DNA from: Orychophragmus violaceus
Taxonomy: Eukaryota > Streptophyta > Magnoliopsida > Brassicales > Brassicaceae
Assembly: GCA_030180135.1 (NCBI GenBank)
Contig: CM058236.1
Location: forward strand, 11,057,357-11,121,356
Direction of reading: 5' to 3'
Length of the DNA: 64,000 nt
This document shows positions 57,063 to 64,000 of the stretch, piece by piece (within the stretch, counting starts at the first letter, position 1; each line of letters starts with the position of its first letter). Position numbers and translations under genes: made by a program. Below the pieces are notes generated by a model. It did no database searches. It was not told where the DNA came from and saw nothing but the letters and a program-made list of their open reading frames with translations.

Positions 57063-57754
57063 TGTAGGAATATATGTGTGTTCATGGTTCAATTAACAGA
57101 TTGCAACCTAGCACATATAACTCAGATCTAGGTTCTTGACAAATGAATCATAAACCAAACCTGATCATTACCTTTCAGTTTGCAGCGGATTGATGGATGG
57201 TAATGATGAGATCAGCTAGAACAGATCAGATGCTTGTTCCTCCTTCAGTATCCACACTCTTACAAGCCGAGATGGTTGCTAGACCAAAGCAATGGATTGA
57301 TCAGAGAGAGAAGAGAGACGGCTCACGTTTTTAGGTCGCAGACTATTAGAGTCGAAATTATGAGACAACTCAAATAAATATCGACTCTGTTCATAAACCT
57401 AAACCGATGTCTCGGTTTCGCAACTGTGTCGACCGACACATACACTTGTGTCGATCGACACAAGTCATTTGTCTCGATATGGGCCCAAGTGATTTAAACT
57501 AACGGCCCAACTCTCTGCACAAATATAGTAAATGCCTTGCATCTTACCGTATTCATTCCATGTTAACTTTCCCGTTAGCTATGGTGTGTGACCCTTTGGG
57601 ATCATACAATACTGGTAATAAGTCCTAAACTTATAGATCAAGAGCGGACTCTAGCAAGTCATCATGATCACCCAGTATTTATGACTTATGTCTGATCTCG
57701 ACATTTATCATACTTTCTAGAGATAGTACGGTAGATTTCAGGACATTCCCAACA
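57063..57754 (-). repeat. Copia copy C 3' LTR, with duplicated edge
   Basis: 692 bp by its TG and CA ends. The last bases and the polypurine tract (ggacattcccaacaatc, then ttgtactggaatcctac) are repeated 43 bp further on (57741 and 57784), so the edge could also be placed at 57797. A gtgtcgatcgacac palindrome occurs near 57445. Confidence 0.75.
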
Positions 57755-57797
57755 ATCTCCCACTTGTACTGGAATCCTACAAAGGACATTCCCAACA

Positions 57798-58661
57798 ATC
57801 TTCCGATTGTACTGGAATCCTACATTCCCTAGTCCTTTTGTCTTAATATCTCGATCTGGCATAAGGCAAGATGCGTGTCATCCTTATATAGCCAGACCAT
57901 GTTTATCGGACCAGATTTGATACTGACAATGCAAACGACTTGGGCAAGTCCGTTTGGGAATGGCCATTCTCTTACCAGCTATCAAATCTCCGATTGGCCT
58001 AGAGATATTACCTCCGTTAAACGGCAGGGACAAATCCCATCTTGTTCCATCACTATGAACTACACAATTCATAATACACCCAACCAAGGTCCGTATAGCT
58101 CCCAGTCACGAAACAGCGTTAGACAATGATCAAAGCGCATTACTCCATGTGCAGCCACATGCATGCGAACTCAGGTCTAAGGACTATACTCTATAGTCGT
58201 ATATGAGAACTTCTTATGACACAGATATTAATATCTTGCAGAGTTCTCATTAGCGGGCCATGTCCGGTCATATGCTCCCCTACATATACCTATGTGTCGA
58301 CTTTGATGCCGCGCATCTATGACCCCTCGAAACCTGGTCATAAGTCTCAACACAATCTAGTCTCAACAGGTTGTTGTTGTTCCAATTTCAACAACCTTCG
58401 ACTATGGACACTATAATTTATGTCACTTCGTTAAATATGGGGTTTCAGGATCAAGTCTACTCATGTACTTCGATGGCCCATATATAATGACATGAATTAT
58501 TTTGGAACGATTATTTTATATCACAGTTAAAAATAATTTAGAAATAAAAATTTCATTAATCATTTAAGAAAATGTTTACAAGAACCAATCAAAATAACTA
58601 AAACAAACGCCCTCACAACTCCCACTCAAAAAGAGATTACATTTGAATATCTCTGATACCA
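57798..58661 (-). other. Copia copy C 3' noncoding region
   Basis: Matches the noncoding sequence beside the LTRs of the intact Copia and of copy B. It ends in the last codons of the polyprotein (complement of gaatatctctgatacc), where the inverted segment starts. Confidence 0.7.
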
Positions 58662-60284
58662 AGGAATCTGTTCAACCTAATGAGGAAGAACAGCAGGATG
58701 AATTACATGAAGTTGTAATAGAACCTGAACCTGCAGTACCTAAAGTTCGAAGATCCGGAAGGATCCGTCAGGAACCTGATAGATATCAGGGATTCCTTGT
58801 GACTAATTGCCATGATCTTTTGATCATTGACGGTGATGAACCCTCGAACTTTGCAGAAGCCATGATGGGCCCTGACTCCTTAAAGTGGCGTGAAGCCACA
58901 GAATCCGAGATAGACTCCATGTCTGCTAACCGAGTGTTTTCACTGGTTGATTTACCTGCTGGTGCAAAAGCCATCGAGTGTAAATGGATCTTCAAGAAGA
59001 AGATAGACGTGGATGGAAATGTCCAGATTTACAAAGCCAGGTTGGTGGCAAAAGGTTTCAAGCAAATTCATGGTATAGACTATGATGAAACCTATTCACC
59101 AGTGGCAATGATGAAATCAATTCGGATTCTCCTAGCAACTGCCGCTTATTATGATTATGAGATTTGGCAGATGGATGTGAAAACCGCCTTCCTGAATGGA
59201 ATCTTGGAGGAGGATGTGTATATGACACAACCTGACGGTTACATTGATCCTAAGAATGCTGGGAAAGTATGCAAGCTTCACAAATCCATTTATGGATTGA
59301 AGCAAGCATCGAGGAGTTGGAATCTTCGTTTTGATGAAGCAATAAAGAACTTTGACTTCATCAGAAACCAAGAGGAACAATGTGTGTATAAGAAAACTAG
59401 TGGGAGCAAAGTGGCGTTTCTTATCCTATATGTCGATGACATATTGCTTCTTGGAAATGATATTCCAATGCTGAAGTCTGTTAAAGACTGGCTGGGAAGT
59501 TGTTTTTCCATGAAGGACATGGGTGAAGCCGCGTATGTTCTTGGAATCCGAATCTTTAGAGACAGATCTAAAAAGCTGATTGGACTTTGTCAAGATGCTT
59601 ATATAGATAAAGTCCTGCATCGATTCGGAATGGATAAATCCAAGAAGGGGTTCACGCCAATGATACATGGTGCTTCACTAAGCAAGGATCAGTGTCCTAA
59701 GACACCTGATGAGCTTAAGCGCATGAGTAGGATTCCTTATGCTTCGGCTATAGGATCTATCATGTATGCCATGATCTGTACTCGTCCTGATGTTGCTTAT
59801 GCACTAAGCATGACGAGTAGGTACCAGTCTAATCCAGGTGAAAGTCACTGGATTGCCGTAAAGAATATCCTGAAGTATTTGAGGAATACTAAGGATAAGT
59901 TCTTGGTTTACGGAGGAAGTGAAGTGCTTGAAATCAGTGGATTCACGGATGCAAGTTTTCAGACAGATAAGGATGATTTCCGGTCACAGTCTGGCTACAT
60001 CTTCTGTCTGAATGGCGGTGCAGTAAGTTGGAAGAGTTCCAAGCAGAGCACCGTAGCAGATTCCACAACTGAAGCTGAATACATCGCTGCTTCAGAAGCT
60101 GCGAAGGAAGGAGTTTGGATTAGGAACTTCTTGATTGAACTCGGTGTATTCCCTAATGCCACTGAGCCTTTGGCACTGTATTGTGACAACAATGGTGCAA
60201 TTGCTCAAGCCAAGGAACCGAGACATCATCAGAAATCCAAACACATTATGAGAAGGTATCACCTGATTCGTGATATAGTGAATA
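58662..60284 (+). pseudogene. Inverted copy of Copia RT-RNase H (plus-strand arm)
   Basis: This arm encodes, on the plus strand, the polyprotein from ESVQPNEEEQQ through the linker, the reverse transcriptase (CKWIFKKK, LYVDDILLL) and RNase H (STTEAEYIAASEA), ending at HLIRDIVN. It is the reverse complement of 60400-62021 apart from one missing base and very few substitutions. The frame is open throughout, and unlike the other arm it keeps the base whose loss shifts the frame near 61845. There is no start codon, leader or LTR in its own direction, so expression as protein is unlikely. It is flanked by gaatatctctgatacc (58645-58660) and gaatatctctaattcc (60280-60295). Confidence 0.92.
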
Positions 60285-63200
60285 TCTCTAATTCCTACAG
60301 CAGCAGTATGCAACTCGTTCTTAGGTCTCGGGAGTGGCTTTGTCAACGGGTCAGCCACGTTCTCATCAGTGGGAACTCTGCTGACCATCACTTCGCCTCT
60401 ATTCACTATATCACGAATCAGGTGATACCTTCTCATAATGTGTTTGGATTTCTGATGATGTCTCGGTTCCTTGGCTTGAGCAATTGCACCATTGTTGTCA
60501 CAATACAGTGCCAAAGGCTCAGTGGCATTAGGGAATACACCGAGTTCAATCAAGAAGTTCCTAATCCAAACTCCTTCCTTCGCAGCTTCTGAAGCAGCGA
60601 TGTATTCAGCTTCAGTTGTGGAATCTGCTACGGTGCTCTGCTTGGAACTCTTCCAACTTACTGCACCGCCATTCAGACAGAAGATGTAGCCAGACTGTGA
60701 CCGGAAATCATCCTTATCTGTCTGAAAACTTGCATCCGTGAATCCACTGATTTCAAGCACTTCACTTCCTCCGTAAACCAAGAACTTATCCTTAGTATTC
60801 CTCAAATACTTCAGGATATTCTTTACGGCAATCCAGTGACTTTCACCTGGATTAGACTGGTACCTACTCGTCATGCTTAGTGCATAAGCAACATCAGGAC
60901 GAGTACAGATCATGGCATACATGATAGATCCTATAGCCGAAGCATAAGGAATCCTACTCATGCGCTTAAGCTCATCAGGTGTCTTAGGACACTGATCCTT
61001 GCTTAGTGAAGCACCATGTATCATTGGCGTGAACCCCTTCTTGGATTTATCCATTCCGAATCGATGCAGGACTTTATCTATATAAGCATCTTGACAAAGT
61101 CCAATCAGCTTTTTAGATCTGTCTCTAAAGATTCGGATTCCAAGAACATACGCGGCTTCACCCATGTCCTTCATGGAAAAACAACTTCCCAGCCAGTCTT
61201 TAACAGACTTCAGCATTGGAATATCATTTCCAAGAAGCAATATGTCATCGACATATAGGATAAGAAACGCCACTTTGCTCCCACTAGTTTTCTTATACAC
61301 ACATTGTTCCTCTTGGTTTCTGATGAAGTCAAAGTTCTTTATTGCTTCATCAAAACGAAGATTCCAACTCCTCGATGCTTGCTTCAATCCATAAATGGAT
61401 TTGTGAAGCTTGCATACTTTCCCAGCATTCTTAGGATCAATGTAACCGTCAGGTTGTGTCATATACACATCCTCCTCCAAGATTCCATTCAGGAAGGCGG
61501 TTTTCACATCCATCTGCCAAATCTCATAATCATAATAAGCGGCAGTTGCTAGGAGAATCCGAATTGATTTCATCATTGCCACTGGTGAATAGGTTTCATC
61601 ATAGTCTATACCATGAATTTGCTTGAAACCTTTTGCCACCAACCTGGCTTTGTAAATCTGGACATTTCCATCCACGTCTATCTTCTTCTTGAAGATCCAT
61701 TTACACTCGATGGCTTTTGCACCAGCAGGTAAATCAACCAGTGAAAACACTCGGTTAGCAGACATGGAGTCTATCTCGGATTCTGTGGCTTCACGCCACT
61801 TTAAGGAGTCAGGGCCCATCATGGCTTCTGCAAAGTTCGAGGGTTATCACCGTCAATGATCAAAAGATCATGGCAATTAGTCACAAGGAATCCCTGATAT
61901 CTATCAGGTTCCTGACGGATCCTTCCGGATCTTCGAACTTCAGGTACTGCAGGTTCAGGTTCTATTACAACTTCATGTAATTCATCCTGCTGTTCTTCCT
62001 CATTAGGTTGAACAGATTCCTGTCCTTCTTGAATTTCATCAAGTTGTACCTTACTCCCATTATCTTTTCTAGAGAGAAACTCCCTTTCAAGAAAAGTACA
62101 ATCCCGAGCAACAAAGATTTTGTTCTCGGATCGCAGATAGAAGTAATAAGCCTTGGTATCCCTAGGATAACCAATGAAGTAGCATTTGTCAGATTTTGGT
62201 GTAAGCTTGTCTGAGATTAATCTTTTGACATAGGCTTCACAACCCCAAATTCTGAGAAAAGACATTGCTGGAGCTTTTCCAGTCCATATCTCATATGGTG
62301 TCTTTGCTACTGCCTTTGATGGCACTCTGTTCAGTGTGAACGTTGCGGTGAGCAAAGCATATCCCCAAAGGGATATAGGAAGGTCTGTGTGACTCATCAT
62401 GGATCGGACCATATCTAACAATGTCCGATTCCTTCTCTCAGACACACCATTCCACTGTGGTGTTCCAGGAGGTGTGAGTTGGGAGATAATCCCACACTCA
62501 CTCAGATGATCACGAAATTCCTGGCTCAAGTATTCTCCTCCTCGGTCCGACCGAAGAGCTTTAATACTTTTACCAAGCTGGTTCTGTACTTCATTCTGGA
62601 ATTCTTTGAACTTTTCAAAGGTTTCCGACTTATGTTTCATCAAGTAGACATATCCATATCTACTGAAATCATCAGTGAATGTAATGAAGTACTGAAAGTT
62701 TCCTCTAGCACTTGTGGACATTGGGCCACACACGTCAGTATGTATCAGGCCCAATAGTTCACTGGCCCTTTCTGTGGGTTTATTGAAAGGCGCCCTTGTC
62801 ATTTTGCCCATTAGGCAAGATTCGCATTGCTCACAAGACTCAAAGTCAAATGAGCCCAAGAGTCCATTTGAATGGAGCCTCTTGACGCGTTTCTCACTAA
62901 TGTGCCCCAAACGACAATGCCAGAGAAACGTTTCATTTTCTTCGTTAGATTTGAACCGTTTTGTATTTATGTTATATACTGGAGCAGATTGATCCAGCAT
63001 GTACAACCCATTTATAAGAGGGGCACAGCCATAGAACATATCATTGAGATTAAAGGAACATAATTTATTCTTAATAGAAAAATCAAATCCTTGCAAATCC
63101 AACAATGAAACTGAAATGATATTTCTGCTTATAGCAGGTACAAAATAACAATTCTCAAGTTCTAAAATCAATCCAGAAGGTAAAGACAACAAATAAGTGC

Positions 63201-64000
63201 CAACGGCCAGTGCTGGAACCTTCGCTCCATTGCCAACCCGCAACTCTACTTGCCCTTGCTTCAACCTTCTACTGTTGCTGAGCGCCTGCATATTAGTACA
63301 AATATGAGCCCCACATCCAGTATCTAATACCCAAGTGGTATTATCAGAAGTAGTAGTATTTACTTCAATAACAAAAATACCTGAAGATTTAGTCTCGAAG
63401 GACTTCTTCTTCTTCAGACTTTCCTGGTATTTCTTACAGTCCCTGCGGTAATGCCCTGCCTCTTTGCAAAAGTGGCAGATGTCAGAAGGCCCAGCTTTGG
63501 ACACGGGCTTGGGCTTGGCGTTTTCATTGCCAACTACTTTGCCCTTTCCCTTGTCTGCAGCGGATTTCTTGAAACCCTTGCCCTTCTGCACCATGAGTAC
63601 AGACGACTCCTTGGTTTTCTTCAGATTCGGTTCTGCAGTCTTGAGCATACCATGTAGCTCAGGCAACGTCTTTATCAACCCATGCATATTATAGTTCAAA
63701 ATGAACTGGTCATATGCAGGAGTAAGAGACTGCAGAACGATATCACAAGCAAGCTCTTGGCTTATAGGACAGTCGAGCCTCGTCAAATGATCGAGATAAC
63801 CCATCATTTTCAGAACATGAGGACTCACTGCTGCATCCTTAGCCATTTTACAGTCCAAGAGATTCTTAACAGTTTGGAATCTCTCTGTACGAGCCTGCTC
63901 CTGAAACAACGCTTTCAGATTTGCCATCAGCTCCATGGGACAAGTCAGGCCTTCCCACTGCATCTGCAGTTCGGGAGCCATTGTCGCCAACATCAGGCAA
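60285..64000 (-). pseudogene. Copia copy C gag-pol (5' end outside the window)
   Basis: From the right edge inward the frame covers the middle of gag (FQTVKNLLDCKMAKD), a CCHC knuckle (CHFCKEAGHYRRDC), protease (WVLDTGCGAH) and pre-integrase (LWHCRLGH). Integrase follows with HTDVCGPM, SDRGGEY and NGVSERRN, and then the linker. A one-base deletion near 61845 shifts the frame (ending GDNPRTLQKP). The RT-RNase H frame then resumes from MMGPDSLKWRE (61822) to the end of RNase H. The last residues (about AAVGIRDI, 60285-60300) run into the inverted arm, so the reading frame continues into antisense sequence. Apart from these two lesions the sequence is well preserved, which implies a recent event. 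Confidence 0.88.

Larger units (their letters stand above)
57063..64000 (-). mobile_element. Copia copy C with inverted internal duplication; continues past the window
   Basis: The LTR at 57063-57754 opens TGTAGGAA and closes CCCAACA. It is followed by polypurine and noncoding sequence and then, in minus orientation, by a polyprotein close to that of the intact Copia. The end of the coding sequence is disrupted by an inverted copy of its own RT-RNase H region (58662-60284). The 5' part of gag and the 5' LTR lie beyond position 64000, so neither LTR divergence nor target duplication can be assessed. It inserted into copy B. Confidence 0.85.

Noticed and set aside
58643..60592. A 649-aa plus-strand protein as an independent gene
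   Set aside because: It is the inverted Copia arm read through into antisense sequence; no ATG, leader or promoter in that direction.
1..64000. tRNA, rRNA or other structured RNA genes
   Set aside because: None recognised on reading; tRNA-like matches are only the short primer-binding sites of the retrotransposons.

Overview
This is a plant nuclear window, almost certainly from the Brassicaceae. GT-AG introns, a PRP38/SR-like gene that I recognise as Arabidopsis SRL1, and Arabidopsis-type Athila, Tat, chromovirus, Copia, MULE, hAT and LINE sequences all point that way. Only two loci look like intact host genes: the SRL1-type splicing factor gene (4318-7112, +, four coding exons) and an unrecognised plant gene (39898-42273, -, five exons, 672 aa by my splice model). 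Host remnants are an RPA1/DUF223 pseudogene (788-1846), a short coding tail (34478-34584) and a two-exon fragment (about 39195-39610).

Between the two genes lies a nested stack of retrotransposons. The outermost is an old Tat-type Ty3/Gypsy element (about 9218-34477, minus orientation) whose pol is mostly deleted and which carries an antisense ORF (plus strand, Transposase_28-like) with its own TATA box. That ORF is split by a long LTR with TGTAATRCCC ends (10036-10991 and 25511-28525), read here as a solo LTR. It is split in turn by an Athila element (10992-25505, 1198-bp LTRs, ACTAC duplication), which is split by a full-length Copia (12494-20326, 636-bp LTRs, ATGGA duplication) with an uninterrupted 1325-aa polyprotein. 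LTR divergence falls inward (about 0.9 percent for Athila, 0.6 percent for Copia, by eye), as nesting requires. A separate, older Reina-like chromovirus (34585-39075, 350-bp LTRs, CGATG duplication) sits next to the Tat element.

Right of the second gene is a 6.85-kb MULE-like element (42405-49256) with a perfect 9-bp duplication, ending 131 bp upstream of that gene's start codon and carrying a captured reticulon exon with both splice sites. Then come an unassigned stretch, a LINE remnant lacking its 3' part, a decayed Gypsy element holding a 1.24-kb solo LTR, and two related Copia copies, one inserted into the other.

The most unusual object is in the last Copia (57063 to beyond the window end). 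Its RT-RNase H region is present twice as a near-perfect inverted repeat, 58662-60284 against 60400-62021, with a 115-nt spacer. The inserted arm is flanked by a 16-bp imperfect target duplication. A transcript from this element would fold into a 1.6-kb hairpin, a plausible siRNA source against its own family. No CRISPR array, rRNA or tRNA gene was seen.
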